This document shows positions 1 to 9,358 of a stretch of DNA of 64,000 nt, piece after piece. Numbering within the stretch: position 1 is the stretch's first letter; every line of letters starts with the position of its first letter. Position numbers and translations under genes: made by a program. The stretch spans positions 16,459 to 80,458 of the forward strand of contig NZ_BAFT02000035.1 of NCBI RefSeq assembly GCF_000308475.2, read 5' to 3'. The notes below the pieces were generated by a model. That model searched no databases, was not told where the DNA came from, and worked only from the letters and a program-made list of their open reading frames with translations. This DNA is from Nocardia brasiliensis NBRC 14402. Lineage in GTDB: Bacteria > Actinomycetota > Actinomycetes > Mycobacteriales > Mycobacteriaceae.

Positions 1-1
1 C

Positions 2-487
2 GAACTGGTCCGGTACTACCGGGAGCGCTGGGCGTTCCACGGGCACGACCCGGCCACGGCGCTGGTCGGTGCGGGCACCGCGGGCTTCCATGTGGCGCGC
101 ACGTCGCAGCAGGCCAGGGACGGCTACCGGCCGATCTTCGAGGCGCGACTGGCGTTGGCGCGCAGGCACGGCCTGCCGATCGTGTTCGAGACGCTCGACG
201 ACTTCGTCACCCGCAGTTCGGCTCTCGTCGGCAGTCCGGAACAGGTGATCGACAAGGTGGGCAGGCAGCACGAGCAGTTCGGGCACGAGGTGATCCACCT
301 GTCCGCCGAACGCGACGGCCGCCCCGAGATCGATTACCTGGACGGCCTCGCCCTGTTCCAGACCGAGGTGGCGCCGGAACTGCGCCGTCGAATTCCCAGC
401 CGCCCCTTGGCCACCGGCACCGACACCGTCGATTTCGACCCGCGTGACGTGCTCGTCCGCACCGATACCTCTGGAGTTACCCCGTGA
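2..487 (+). CDS. LLM-class flavin-dependent monooxygenase, C-terminal part (cut by window edge)
   Basis: The reading frame is open from the first bases of the window, so the gene starts upstream and only about 160 C-terminal residues are visible. The segment SALVGSPEQVIDKVGRQHEQ followed by FGHEVIHLSAE is the typical C-terminal signature of bacterial luciferase-like (LLM) flavin monooxygenases, where a GxPxxV turn precedes the last strand and helix of the TIM barrel. The family uses FMNH2 and O2 to oxidise small organic or organosulfur substrates. The stop overlaps the GTG start of the substrate-binding protein by 4 bases, so it is the first visible member of the operon that runs to 10506. 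The substrate cannot be told from sequence. Confidence 0.8.
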   Translation, partial: ELVRYYRERWAFHGHDPATALVGAGTAGFHVARTSQQARDGYRPIFEARLALARRHGLPIVFETLDDFVTRSSALVGSPEQVIDKVGRQHEQFGHEVIHLSAERDGRPEIDYLDGLALFQTEVAPELRRRIPSRPLATGTDTVDFDPRDVLVRTDTSGVTP

Positions 488-2103
488 TCCGATCCCGCCC
501 CCGAATCGTCGCGCTGGCAGGCGCATTGGCCGCGGCGTCCACGCTGGCCGCCTGCGGCGCCGATGCGGCCGCACCCGGTGGCGACGCCGGTCCGCCGCAG
601 CCGGGCGGCACCCTGCGCTACGGCTTGTCCCAGGCGCCGACCTGCTCGGATCCCGCGCAGGCGGGCACCAACCAAACCCTGTACGTGACAAGGCAGATCG
701 TCGATTCGCTGACCGATCAGGACCCGGAGACCGGCGAGCTGAAGCCGTGGCTGGCACAGAGCTGGGAGGTGAGCCCGGACGCGAAGGTGTTCACCTTCCA
801 TCTGACCGACGGCGTCACCTTCAGTGACGGCACCCCGCTCACCGCGGATTCGGTCAAGCAGACCTTCGATTCGGTGCTCCGGCTCGGGTCTGCCAAAGCA
901 CCGCTGGCGGGCAGCTATCTCACCAACTACGTGGGCACCACGGCCGTGGACAAGCTGACCGCGCGGATCGAGTTCAGCAAGCCGAACGCGCAGTTCCTGC
1001 AGGCGTCCTCGACCACCCAGCTGGGTATCCTCGCCGCGGCCACCACGGCGAAGCCGGCCGAACAGCGCTGCCTCGGCGACAACATCGGCAGCGGGCCGTT
1101 CACCTACGCGAACTACCGGCAGGACGCCTCCGCGACACTGGCGAAGCGCACCGGCTACCAGTGGGGTTCGGCCGTCTTCGCGCATCGCGGCGAGGCCTAT
1201 CTGGACAAGATCGAGTTCACGGTGATACCCGAATCCGGCGTGCGCACCGGCAGTCTCGCCTCGGGACAGCTGGACGCGATCAGCGATGCACTGCCGCAGG
1301 ACGCGCCGCAGCTCGAGGCGACGGGTGGCCGCATTCTGAGCACCGCGAATCCCGGTGTGCCGTTCGGCTTCCAGACCAACGTGACACGCGGTCCGCTGCG
1401 CGATCCGGCGGTGCGCCAAGCCCTGCTGCCCGCGATCGACCGTAAGCAGTTGGTGGACACCGTGCTCGGGCCGCAGTTCAAGCCCGCGACCAGTGTGCTG
1501 GCCGGGAGTACACCCGGCTACCGGGATTTCTCGGCCCGACTGGCCTATGACCCGGCGAAGGCCAAGAGCATTCTCGATCAAGCGGGCTGGGTGCCCGGCG
1601 GCGACGGCATCCGCGTCAAGGACGGTGCGCGCCTGTCCTTCTCGGTGCTGTTCAGTCAGGTGTTCGCGGGCAATCAGGCGATCATCGAGCTGGTGCAGCA
1701 GCAGCTGCGGCAGATCGGGGTGGAGCTGAAGCTGGACCTGGTATCGATCGCGGAGACCACGGCGCGGCAGGGCACCAAGGACTTCGACACCAGCTATGGC
1801 AACACCACCCGCGCCGACGGCGATATCCTGCGCACCTCGTTCGGCCTGGACGGCCGCAACCTCAATGCGCGCGAGGCCGTTCCGGCGCTCGACAACGCGT
1901 TGAACGGGCAGCTGAGCACCGCCGACACCGCTACTCGCAACACCCTCATCGGCACCGCCCAGCAGCAGGTGCTCGACGCCGGCCTGTTGATTCCGACGGT
2001 GGAGCTGTCCCAGGCGATCGGTGCGAGCAGCACCACCCAGGATCTGAAGTTCGAGGCCTCGGCCCGGCTACAGTTCTTCGACACCTGGCTGAGCGGGCGG
2101 TAG
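484..2103 (+). CDS. ABC transporter substrate-binding lipoprotein, peptide/opine/nickel family 5
   Basis: A 539-residue extracytoplasmic binding protein. The N-terminus has an arginine-rich start, a hydrophobic segment and the lipobox LAAC, with Cys24 as the probable lipidated residue. The mature part has SBP family 5 features: PGGTLRYGLSQ near the start, DGVTFSDGTPLTADSVKQTF around residues 108-127, and PAVRQALLPAIDRKQLV in the second lobe. It starts with GTG overlapping the previous stop (GTGA). The two permeases and the fused ATPase that follow complete a Dpp/Opp-type importer. Neighbouring monooxygenases suggest that the ligand is a substrate for flavin-dependent oxidation rather than a nutrient peptide, but that is inference. 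Confidence 0.9.
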   Translation: MIRSRPRIVALAGALAAASTLAACGADAAAPGGDAGPPQPGGTLRYGLSQAPTCSDPAQAGTNQTLYVTRQIVDSLTDQDPETGELKPWLAQSWEVSPDAKVFTFHLTDGVTFSDGTPLTADSVKQTFDSVLRLGSAKAPLAGSYLTNYVGTTAVDKLTARIEFSKPNAQFLQASSTTQLGILAAATTAKPAEQRCLGDNIGSGPFTYANYRQDASATLAKRTGYQWGSAVFAHRGEAYLDKIEFTVIPESGVRTGSLASGQLDAISDALPQDAPQLEATGGRILSTANPGVPFGFQTNVTRGPLRDPAVRQALLPAIDRKQLVDTVLGPQFKPATSVLAGSTPGYRDFSARLAYDPAKAKSILDQAGWVPGGDGIRVKDGARLSFSVLFSQVFAGNQAIIELVQQQLRQIGVELKLDLVSIAETTARQGTKDFDTSYGNTTRADGDILRTSFGLDGRNLNAREAVPALDNALNGQLSTADTATRNTLIGTAQQQVLDAGLLIPTVELSQAIGASSTTQDLKFEASARLQFFDTWLSGR

Positions 2104-2105
2104 CG

Positions 2106-3116
2106 ATGGCGCGCTATCTGGCTTCGCGGGTCCTGCAGGCGATCTGGGTGCTGTGGGCGGCGTTCACCATCTCGTTCGTGGTGCTGTATCTGCTGCCCGC
2201 CGACCCGATCTCGATCGCGGCCGACGGCGCCGGTGCGGGCACCCCGGTGGACAAGGCCGCCATCGCCGAGTTGCAGGCCCGCTACGGACTGGATCGTCCG
2301 CTGTGGGAACAGTATTGGACCGCTCTCGGGCATGCGGTGCGCGGCGACCTGGGCCATTCCATCGTGACCGGTCAGCCGGTCACCGGCGCGATCGGGGACG
2401 CCTTGCCCGCGACACTCGAACTGGCCGGGCTCGCCTTGCTGTTCGCGACCGTCGGCGGCGTGGCACTGGCTCTGGTGGCCGGCTACACCCGGCGGCCGTG
2501 GCTGCGCAGCGCGCTCGGCGCGTTGCCGTCGCTCGGCGTCTCGGTGCCGACCTTCTGGACCGGATTGCTGCTGTTGCAACTGTTCTCGTTCCAGCTGCGC
2601 TGGGTTCCGGCGTTCGGCGGCCACGGGATCGCGGGCACGATCCTGCCCGCCCTCACCCTCGGCCTGCCGATCGGCGCGGTGATCGCCCAGGTGCTCACCG
2701 CCGGGCTCGAATCGACCTGGCGGCAGCCGTTCGTCGACGTGGCACTGGCCAAAGGCGGCACGCGCTGGTGGGTGCAGCGCAAACACGTGCTGCGCCCCGC
2801 CAGCGTGCCCACCTTCACCATCACGGGTGTGCTGGTCGGCAACATGCTCGCGGGCTCGGTGGTGGTGGAGACCGTGTTCGCCCGGCAGGGCGTGGGACGG
2901 CTCACCCAGACCGCCGTACTCGCACAGGACATCCCGGTGGTGCAGGGCATCGTGCTGCTCACCTCGACGGTGTTCGTCACCGTGAACCTCGCGGTGGACC
3001 TGCTGTATCCGCTGCTCGACCCGCGGATCGCCGCCCGTTCCCGGCGTGCGGCCGCCGCGGAAGAGACACCGCGCCGCAGCTCCGAGACCGCGGAGGTGGT
3101 CGCGAACCATGGTTGA
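2106..3116 (+). CDS. ABC transporter permease, DppB/OppB type
   Basis: A 336-residue inner-membrane permease with about six transmembrane helices. The first is near residues 10-30 and is followed by the long periplasmic loop containing ADPISIAADG and LQARYGLDRPLWEQYW, both characteristic of the DppB/OppB family. The coupling (EAA) loop is ALAKGGTRWWVQRKHVLRPA at roughly residues 214-233. The ATG lies two bases after the stop of the binding protein, and the gene's 3' end overlaps the next permease by 8 bases. It would form the transmembrane heterodimer with the product of 3109-3975. Confidence 0.9.
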   Translation: MARYLASRVLQAIWVLWAAFTISFVVLYLLPADPISIAADGAGAGTPVDKAAIAELQARYGLDRPLWEQYWTALGHAVRGDLGHSIVTGQPVTGAIGDALPATLELAGLALLFATVGGVALALVAGYTRRPWLRSALGALPSLGVSVPTFWTGLLLLQLFSFQLRWVPAFGGHGIAGTILPALTLGLPIGAVIAQVLTAGLESTWRQPFVDVALAKGGTRWWVQRKHVLRPASVPTFTITGVLVGNMLAGSVVVETVFARQGVGRLTQTAVLAQDIPVVQGIVLLTSTVFVTVNLAVDLLYPLLDPRIAARSRRAAAAEETPRRSSETAEVVANHG

Positions 3117-3975
3117 CGTCCTCGAGGAGGGCCGCCGCGCCGTCCTCCCCCGGCTGCGCCGACCGGCGCTGCGCTGGAAATGGTTGCGCGACAACGCGGT
3201 ACTGCTGCTGTCCGGCGTGGTCGCGCTGCTCGCGGTCGGCTGGGCGTTGTTCCCTTCGGTGTTCGCGAGCGGCGACCCGCTGACCGGCGTGCCCGCGCAG
3301 AAGTTCCAGAGCCCCAGCCCCCAGCACTGGTTCGGCACCGACAATCTCGGCCGCGACCTGTACACGCGGATGGTGCACGGCGCCGGGCTCTCGCTCACCG
3401 CGACGCTGGCCGCGGTGGGTATCGCGTTGGTCGCCGGGTCGGTGCTCGGCCTGCTGTCCGGTGCGGCCGGCGGCATCGTAGACACCGCTGTCATGCGCAT
3501 TGTCGATGTGCTGCTGTCGATTCCGGCGCTGCTGCTGTCGCTGGCGCTGGTCACCGCGCTCGGTTTCGGTACCCGAAATGTGGCGATCGCGGTGGGTGTT
3601 TCGCTGGTCGCCAACTTCGCCAGGGTAATGCGCTCGGAGGTGCTGCGGGTGCGGCAGGCGGCGTTCGTCGAGGCCGCGCGGGCGGGCGGGGTCCGCTGGC
3701 ACACGGTGCTGCTGCGGCACGTGCTGCCCAACTCCTACCAGCCGGTGCTCGCGCTGGCCGCGGTCGAGTTCGGCATGGCGGTGCTCGCGGTCTCGGCGCT
3801 GAGCTTCCTCGGCTACGGCGCGAAACCGCCCACCCCCGAATGGGGCTCGCTGATCTCGGAGGGCCGCAACTATCTCGCCACCGCCTGGTGGATGACCACG
3901 CTGCCCGGCCTGGTCATCGTCGCGGTCGTGCTCGCCGCGCAGCGCCTGGGGCGCGCGGCAGGAAGGAACGAATAA
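3109..3975 (+). CDS. ABC transporter permease, DppC/OppC type
   Basis: A 288-residue permease of the DppC/OppC family. The N-terminal cytoplasmic segment is followed by a first helix (VLLLSGVVALLAVGWALFPS), then the family signature HWFGTDNLGRDLYTRMVHG. The coupling loop is AARAGGVRWHTVLLRHVLPN. I chose ATG 3109, which overlaps the upstream stop by 8 bases, because it gives the normal N-terminal length. An in-frame start further upstream (3046) would add only a low-complexity arginine-rich tail inside the preceding gene. Confidence 0.9.
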   Translation: MVDVLEEGRRAVLPRLRRPALRWKWLRDNAVLLLSGVVALLAVGWALFPSVFASGDPLTGVPAQKFQSPSPQHWFGTDNLGRDLYTRMVHGAGLSLTATLAAVGIALVAGSVLGLLSGAAGGIVDTAVMRIVDVLLSIPALLLSLALVTALGFGTRNVAIAVGVSLVANFARVMRSEVLRVRQAAFVEAARAGGVRWHTVLLRHVLPNSYQPVLALAAVEFGMAVLAVSALSFLGYGAKPPTPEWGSLISEGRNYLATAWWMTTLPGLVIVAVVLAAQRLGRAAGRNE

Positions 3976-3978
3976 CTC

Positions 3979-5694
3979 ATGACCACCGCTTCTTCGCCCC
4001 GCACGGCCACCGTCGAGGACCGGCCGGGCGCTGCGTCGTGTGCCGAACCCGCGGGGCGGGACGCCGAACCCGCGGGGCGGGAAGCAGATCCGCTGTTGCA
4101 GGTGCGCAATCTCCGGGTCCGGTACCGGACGGACACCGGCCCGGTGACCGCGCTGGCGGGCGTCTCGCTGAGCGTGGCGCGCGGCGAGGTGGTGGCCCTG
4201 GTCGGTGAATCCGGTTCGGGCAAGTCCACTCTCGCGCAGGCGGTGATCGGGTTGCTCGGGAGCAATGCCGAGATCAGCGGCGGCACGGTGACCTTCGGCG
4301 GCGAGGTCGTCGATCTCGGATCGGAACAGGCGCTGCGCCGCCTGCGCGGCGCCCGGATCGGTTTCGTGCCACAGGATCCCGGTTTGTCGCTGAACCCGGT
4401 GCGCCGGGTCGGCGATCAGGTGGCCGAGGCGCTCGTGGTGCACCGGCTGGCCGACCGGCGTTCGGCCCGGGTCCGCGCGGTCGAACTGCTCGCCGACGCC
4501 GGATTGGACCGCCCGGAGCTGCGCGAGGTGCAGTACCCGCATGAACTGTCCGGTGGGCAGCGCCAGCGGGTACTCATCGCGTCCGCGCTGGCCTGCGAAC
4601 CGGAACTGGTGATCGCGGACGAGCCGACCAGCGCGCTGGACGCCACGGTGGCACGCCGGGTGCTCGATCAGCTGGCCGCGCAGATCAGCGCCCGGGGCAC
4701 CGCGGTGCTGCTGATCACGCACGACCTCGCCGTCGCCGCGGAACGCGCGGATCGGCTCGTGGTGCTGAGCGGTGGCGAGATCGTGGAGAGCGGGCCGACC
4801 GCGACGGTGCTCGCCGCACCCCGGCATCCGTACACGAAACGGCTGCTCGCCGCCGCACCGAGCCTGGCTCCACCGCGCGCGTACCGGCCACCCAAGCCGC
4901 GCGAGGGCGCTCCGCTGCTCGCATTGCGCGAGGTGCACAAGCGTTTTCGCGCGCAGGCCGGCGGCTCGGTGACCGCGGTCGCCGGCGTCGGGTTCGAGCT
5001 GGGCCGCGGCGAAACTCTGGCGCTGGTGGGCGAATCCGGCTCGGGAAAGTCGACCACCGCGCGAATCGCGCTGCGGCTCACCGATCCCGACAGCGGCCGG
5101 GTCACCTTCGACGGCCACGAGCTCACCCGGGTGCGCGGCACCCGGCTGCGCACCCTCCGCAAGCGCTTCCAGGTGGTGTACCAGAACCCGTACTCGTCCC
5201 TGGATCCGCGCTGGCGGGTCGGCACGATCATCGAGGAACCGTTGCGCGCCTACGGCGTCGGCGATCGGGCGGCTCGGCAGGCGCGGGTGACCGAGTTGCT
5301 CGGACAGGTGGCGCTGCCGGAGAGTTTCGCCCAGCGCCGGCCCGCCGAACTGTCCGGCGGACAACGCCAGCGCGTCGCGATCGCCCGCGCGCTGGCTCTG
5401 CAGCCGGATCTGCTGGTGCTCGACGAGCCCGTTTCCGCCCTGGACGCCTCGGTGCAGGCGCAGATCTTGGACCTGCTGGACCGGCTGCAAGCCGAGCTGG
5501 CGCTGAGCTACCTGTTCATCTCGCACGATCTGGCGGTGGTCCGCCGGATCAGCGACCACGTCGCGGTGATGCGGTACGGGCGCATCGTCGAATCCGGCCC
5601 CACCGCAGCGATTTTCGACGACCCGCAACACGAATACACCCGGGAACTGCTCTCCGCCATTCCCACTCCCGCGCTCGCGAAAGGACAAGCCTGA
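3979..5694 (+). CDS. ABC transporter ATPase, two fused nucleotide-binding domains (DppD-DppF type)
   Basis: A 571-residue protein with two complete ATPase domains. Domain 1 has the Walker A motif GESGSGKST near residue 75, the LSGGQRQR signature near 190 and the Walker B/D-loop segment [13 protein letters not shown]. Domain 2 repeats these with GESGSGKST near 351, LSGGQRQR near 458 and [13 protein letters not shown]. The oligopeptide-type C-terminal extension ([12 protein letters not shown] and [12 protein letters not shown]) follows each domain. Fusion of the two ATPases is common in actinobacterial Opp/Dpp systems. The first 30 residues hold a short repeat, [16 protein letters not shown]. 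It starts three bases after the second permease and powers that importer. Confidence 0.92.
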   Translation: MTTASSPRTATVEDRPGAASCAEPAGRDAEPAGREADPLLQVRNLRVRYRTDTGPVTALAGVSLSVARGEVVALVGESGSGKSTLAQAVIGLLGSNAEISGGTVTFGGEVVDLGSEQALRRLRGARIGFVPQDPGLSLNPVRRVGDQVAEALVVHRLADRRSARVRAVELLADAGLDRPELREVQYPHELSGGQRQRVLIASALACEPELVIADEPTSALDATVARRVLDQLAAQISARGTAVLLITHDLAVAAERADRLVVLSGGEIVESGPTATVLAAPRHPYTKRLLAAAPSLAPPRAYRPPKPREGAPLLALREVHKRFRAQAGGSVTAVAGVGFELGRGETLALVGESGSGKSTTARIALRLTDPDSGRVTFDGHELTRVRGTRLRTLRKRFQVVYQNPYSSLDPRWRVGTIIEEPLRAYGVGDRAARQARVTELLGQVALPESFAQRRPAELSGGQRQRVAIARALALQPDLLVLDEPVSALDASVQAQILDLLDRLQAELALSYLFISHDLAVVRRISDHVAVMRYGRIVESGPTAAIFDDPQHEYTRELLSAIPTPALAKGQA

Positions 5695-5948
5695 TGCCAG
5701 GTCCGACCTACCGCCACAGCCGGATACTCGTCCGCACCGGGCACCGGCCACACTGCCGCAGCCAACCGGAGCCCACCCCGCCGCCGCCCGGACCGGTGAA
5801 ACGCTGGTGGCGCACGCGGTTGCGGACCCCGGAATGCGCCGCCGCCACCGCGCTGTGGCAGCACGCGTACTTCTTCGCCCCCGACATCGGCTGCGCCGGA
5901 ACCCATCCCGCGGCGCGGCAGTGCATCGACTGGAAGGCACCCTGCTGA
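5694..5948 (+). CDS. Unrecognised 84-aa Cys/Pro/Arg-rich ORF overlapping both neighbours
   Basis: I do not recognise this protein. The ATG overlaps the ATPase stop (TGATG) and its own stop overlaps the ATG of the next monooxygenase in the same way, so it is placed as a translationally coupled operon member. The 84 residues contain five cysteines (the last is the C-terminal residue, in CIDWKAPC), a proline run PTPPPPGP, a basic segment and a tryptophan/aromatic segment ALWQHAYFFAPDIGC. There is no signal peptide or clear membrane helix. It may be a small accessory or metal-binding protein, or a spacer ORF that only maintains coupling. Codon usage is as GC-rich as the neighbours. Confidence 0.5.
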   Translation: MPGPTYRHSRILVRTGHRPHCRSQPEPTPPPPGPVKRWWRTRLRTPECAAATALWQHAYFFAPDIGCAGTHPAARQCIDWKAPC

Positions 5949-7069
5949 TGGCCGAATCCGACTTCTTTCTCGCGGTGGAACTCGCGGGCACCGGCGCGCA
6001 CCCGGCGTCTTGGCGCCGGGCGGACTCGCGGGCCGAGGAGCTGTTCACCGGCGGGTACTGGGTCGACGCGGTGACGGCGGTCGAAAAGGCCGGCGCCGAC
6101 GCGGTTTTCCTGCCCGACTCGTTCGGTTTGCAGCCCGGTGGCCCCGGTGTCACCAGGGGCAGACTCGACGCGGTGGCGATCGCGGCGCGGGTCGCCGCGC
6201 GCACCCGGCGCGTCGGCCTGCTCCCGCAGGCCCCCGTGACGCACACCGAGCCGTTCCATCTGGCCAAGGCCATCCAGAGCCTGGATTTCGCCACGCTCGG
6301 CCGGGCGGGCTGGGAGGTCACCGTCTCCGAAGGTGCTGAGCAGGCCAAGGCTTTCGGCCGCAAGCAGGCTCAGGACGCGGCGTCGCTGTGGCACGAGGCG
6401 GACGAGGCGCTCGAGGTGGTCACCCGCCTGTGGGACAGCTGGGAGGACGACGCGGAGATCCGCGATGTGCCCACCGGCCGCTTCATCGACCGGAACAAGC
6501 TGCACTACATCGACTTCGACGGCGACAACTTCGCGGTGAAGGGGCCCTCGATCACGCCGCGCTCGCCGCAGGGGCAGTCGATCGTCGCGGTGCGCGCGCA
6601 CGACGACCCGAGCACGGGTGTCGCCGTGCGGCGGGCCGATCTGATCCGCATCGCCGCGGCCGATCTGGACGGCGCGCGCAGCCACCGCACCGCGCTGCGC
6701 ACGGCGCTGCGGGCGGCCGATCGCGACCCCGACGCGGTGCGGGTGCTGCTCGACCTCGATGTGCACCTGTCCGAGTCGACCGACGCGGCACGCGCGGAGG
6801 TGGCCGAACTGGATGGGTGGGCTGCCCCGCCCGCCGAGATCGGCGTCCGCCATTTCGGCACCGCGGCCACGCTGCGCGAGCTGCTCGCCACCGTGCACCG
6901 CTCGGCAGCGGCCGACGGCGTGGTGCTGCGTCCGCTGGCGGCCCCCGCCACCCTGCGGCACCTTCCCGCGCTGGGCCGTACCGCTGTGTCCTCCACCACA
7001 TTACGAACCCGCCTCGGACTGTCCCGTCCCGTGAGCCGTTACACCGAGAAGGAAGGGGCTTCCGCATGA
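5948..7069 (+). CDS. LLM-class flavin-dependent oxidoreductase
   Basis: A 373-residue luciferase-like monooxygenase. Visible family features include the early FLAVELAGTG strand, the segment GYWVDAVTAVEKAGADAVFLPDSF (first helix and strand of the barrel), IAARVAARTRRVGLLPQAPVTHTEPFHLAKAIQSLD, and a GRAGWEVTVS motif that corresponds to the usual GR.GWN.V flavin-binding stretch. The ATG at 5948 overlaps the preceding small ORF and is preferred over 5807, which would add an arginine-rich, non-homologous extension inside that ORF. The C-terminal third is shorter and less typical than in NtaA/SnaA enzymes. Flavin must come from a reductase not encoded in this window. Confidence 0.85.
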   Translation: MAESDFFLAVELAGTGAHPASWRRADSRAEELFTGGYWVDAVTAVEKAGADAVFLPDSFGLQPGGPGVTRGRLDAVAIAARVAARTRRVGLLPQAPVTHTEPFHLAKAIQSLDFATLGRAGWEVTVSEGAEQAKAFGRKQAQDAASLWHEADEALEVVTRLWDSWEDDAEIRDVPTGRFIDRNKLHYIDFDGDNFAVKGPSITPRSPQGQSIVAVRAHDDPSTGVAVRRADLIRIAAADLDGARSHRTALRTALRAADRDPDAVRVLLDLDVHLSESTDAARAEVAELDGWAAPPAEIGVRHFGTAATLRELLATVHRSAAADGVVLRPLAAPATLRHLPALGRTAVSSTTLRTRLGLSRPVSRYTEKEGASA

Positions 7070-7167
7070 GCTCTACTGGATCCGCGGCCCGATCGCCGCA
7101 CCCGTGCCCGCGGGCTCGGCGATCAGCCGCGCACGTCACGGAGTGGCACGGGGGGATGGCGTCGTGA
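7066..7167 (+). CDS. 33-aa ORF joined to both neighbours by 4-base overlaps
   Basis: A short ORF that begins with ATG overlapping the upstream stop (ATGA) and ends with TGA overlapping the GTG start of the next monooxygenase (GTGA). The peptide begins MSSTGSAARSPHPCPRARRS and ends EWHGGMAS. No domain is recognisable. Its 3' end carries the purine-rich GGGGGGA that serves as ribosome-binding site for the next gene. Its function may therefore be translational coupling rather than a product of its own. Confidence 0.4.
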   Translation: MSSTGSAARSPHPCPRARRSAAHVTEWHGGMAS

Positions 7168-8534
7168 CCGGCAAACCGCGCAAGCCCATCCACCTGGCGG
7201 CACACTTCCCCGGCGTCAACAACACCACGGTGTGGGCCGATCCGGCGTCGAAGAGCCAGGTCGACTTCGCCTCGTTCCTGCACCTGGCCCAGACCGCCGA
7301 GCGCGGACTGTTCGACTTCTTCTTCCTGGCCGAGGGACTGCGCCTGCGCGAACATCTCGGGCGCATCCACGACCTGGACGTGGTGGGCAGGCCGGACACC
7401 TTCACGGTGCTCGACGCGCTGGCGGGAGTGACCGACAAGCTCGGCCTCGCGGGCACGATCAACAGCACCTACAACGAACCCTTCGAACTGGCCAAACAAT
7501 TCGCCTCGCTGGATCACCTGTCCGGCGGGCGCGCCGCCTGGAACGTCGTGACCTCCTCCGACGCGTTCACCGGCGAGAACTTCCGTCGCGGCGGCTATCT
7601 GGAGCACAGCAAGCGCTATCAGCGCGCGGCCGAGGTCGTCGAGGTCGCCCGCAAGCTGTGGGACAGCTGGGCCGCGGACACGCTCGTCGTCGACCGGGCG
7701 GCCGGCGTCTTCGCCCGGGAGATCCCCGAAACCCGCCATCGCGGTTCGCAATTCGATATCGCGGGCCGCTTCGTGCTGCCGCCGAGCCCGCAGGGGCACC
7801 CGGTGCTGTTGCAGGCGGGCGATTCCGACGACGGCCGCGAGTTCGGCGCGGCGGCCGCGGACGCGATCTTCACCGTGCACGGCACACTGGAGGCCGGGCA
7901 GCGCTTCTATACCGATGTCAAGAACCGTCTCGCGAAATACGGCCGGACACCGGACGAACTGAAGATCCTGCCCGCCGCCACGTTCGTGCTCGGCGATTCC
8001 GCACAGGACGCCGAGGAGCGCGCCCGCCACATCCGGCAGCAACAGGTCGGTCCGCAGACGGCGCTCGCGTTCCTCGAACAGGTATGGGGCCGTGACCTTT
8101 CCGGCTACGACCCGGACGGCCCACTGCCCGACGTCGACCCGGCCGACAACGCGGACATCACCCGCGGCCGGGTGCGCCACGCCAAGGATCCACGCGCGGT
8201 CGCCGAGGCGTGGCGGGCCCGGGCCGCGGCCGAAAACCTCAGCATCCGTGAGCTGATCATCGAGGTGACCGCGCGCCAGCAGTTCGTCGGCACACCCGCC
8301 GCGGTCGCCGAGCAGATCGACACCTACGTGCAGGCCGACGCCAGCGACGGCTTCATCCTCGTCCCGCATCTCACCCCGGGCGGACTGGACGAGTTCGTCG
8401 ACAAGGTCGTCCCGGAACTGCAGGAGCGCGGCAGTTTCCGCACCGAATACACCGGCGCCACCCTGCGCGACCACCTCGGTCTGCGTCATCCCCACCACCG
8501 CACCACCGCCCACGAAGGAGCACGAGCGTCATGA
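7164..8534 (+). CDS. LLM-class FMN-dependent monooxygenase, NtaA/SnaA/DszA family
   Basis: A 456-residue enzyme of the NtaA/SnaA/DszA branch, which oxidises aminopolycarboxylates, pristinamycin precursors or organosulfur compounds with FMNH2. Diagnostic segments are IHLAAHFPGVNNTTVW at the N-terminus, FDFFFLAEGLRLREHLGRIHDLDV, GTINSTYNEPFELAKQFASL, the flavin-site stretch GGRAAWNVVTSSDAFTGENF, and RGSQFDIAGRFVLPPSPQGHPVLLQAGDSDDGREF. The C-terminus contains FVGTPAAVAEQIDTYVQ. I chose GTG 7164, which overlaps the preceding short ORF and follows GGGGGGA by 8 bases. An upstream GTG at 7104 would add 20 residues. The true substrate is unknown. Confidence 0.88.
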   Translation: MTGKPRKPIHLAAHFPGVNNTTVWADPASKSQVDFASFLHLAQTAERGLFDFFFLAEGLRLREHLGRIHDLDVVGRPDTFTVLDALAGVTDKLGLAGTINSTYNEPFELAKQFASLDHLSGGRAAWNVVTSSDAFTGENFRRGGYLEHSKRYQRAAEVVEVARKLWDSWAADTLVVDRAAGVFAREIPETRHRGSQFDIAGRFVLPPSPQGHPVLLQAGDSDDGREFGAAAADAIFTVHGTLEAGQRFYTDVKNRLAKYGRTPDELKILPAATFVLGDSAQDAEERARHIRQQQVGPQTALAFLEQVWGRDLSGYDPDGPLPDVDPADNADITRGRVRHAKDPRAVAEAWRARAAAENLSIRELIIEVTARQQFVGTPAAVAEQIDTYVQADASDGFILVPHLTPGGLDEFVDKVVPELQERGSFRTEYTGATLRDHLGLRHPHHRTTAHEGARAS

Positions 8535-9358
8535 CGACCAGCATCAGCACCGTTTTCGAAACCGAGTGGGCACACTGGCATCACGCGCGCGAGGACCAGC
8601 TGCGCGACCCGCTCGGCTTCCTGAGCCTGACCGCGCTGCACTGGCTCACCGATCAGCCCGAGCGGCTGCCGGACGTGCCGGGCACCTGGTGGGTCACCGA
8701 CGACAAGGTGTTCATCACCGCGCAACCGGCCGACCGGCTGGACTACGACGGCGAGCGGATCGCCGGCGTGCAGATCATCACGCCCGCCGAGGGCGCGCCG
8801 GGACTCAGTGTGCTGCACGAGGATCGGGTGCTCGAGGTGATCCGCCGCACCGGTCTGTACGCGGTGCGTGTGCACGACCCGGCCGCGCCCACGCTGCTGA
8901 GCTTCACCGGCATCCCGAGCTACGCGCCGGACCCGCGCTGGGTGCTGAGCGGCAAGTTCACGCCGTTCGACGAGCCGCAGACGGTGACCACGGGCGCGGT
9001 GGTGGACGGGCTCGAACACCACCACACCGCTTCCGGCACCATCGAATTCACGCTCGGCGAGGCGACCGAGCGGGTGCTCGCGTTCGGTGACCCGGCCGAT
9101 CTGCGCCTGCTGTTCACCGATGCCACCAGCGGCGTCACCACCTATCCAGCGGCGCGCTCGCTGGCGGTCGGCGCGCCGGACGCGGACGGCACGGTGCGCC
9201 TCGACTTCAACCGGGCGGCGAATCTGCCCTGCGCCTTCACCGATTTCGCGACCTGCCCGCTGGCGCCCGAGCAGAACCGGCTGCGGGTGGCGATCGAGGC
9301 GGGCGAGCAGCACCCCGGGTTGCCGCACGGCGAGCTATCGGAGCGGAGGACGGCATGA
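8531..9358 (+). CDS. DUF1684 family protein
   Basis: A 275-residue protein of the DUF1684 family, recognisable from the N-terminal EWAHWHHAREDQLRDPLGFL, the central YAPDPRWVLSGKF segment and the C-terminal LDFNRAANLPCAFTDFATCP followed by PPEQN-like LAPEQNRL. DUF1684 proteins have no established activity; they are common in actinobacteria. The ATG overlaps the previous stop (ATGA), and its stop overlaps the next monooxygenase in the same way. Its conserved place between two flavin monooxygenases suggests a role in processing or binding the same compound, which is inference. Confidence 0.85.
   Translation: MTTSISTVFETEWAHWHHAREDQLRDPLGFLSLTALHWLTDQPERLPDVPGTWWVTDDKVFITAQPADRLDYDGERIAGVQIITPAEGAPGLSVLHEDRVLEVIRRTGLYAVRVHDPAAPTLLSFTGIPSYAPDPRWVLSGKFTPFDEPQTVTTGAVVDGLEHHHTASGTIEFTLGEATERVLAFGDPADLRLLFTDATSGVTTYPAARSLAVGAPDADGTVRLDFNRAANLPCAFTDFATCPLAPEQNRLRVAIEAGEQHPGLPHGELSERRTA

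Noticed and set aside
2977..6363. Very long minus-strand ORF (1128 codons) opposite the ABC transporter genes
   Set aside because: It is antisense to four genes with clear domains and motifs, has arginine-rich composition and no recognisable domain. Such frames are common in high-GC DNA.
5694..7167. Cysteine-attenuation leader peptides for the monooxygenase operon
   Set aside because: The small ORFs lie within the operon, have no run of cysteine codons and show no alternative hairpins, so attenuation is not supported.
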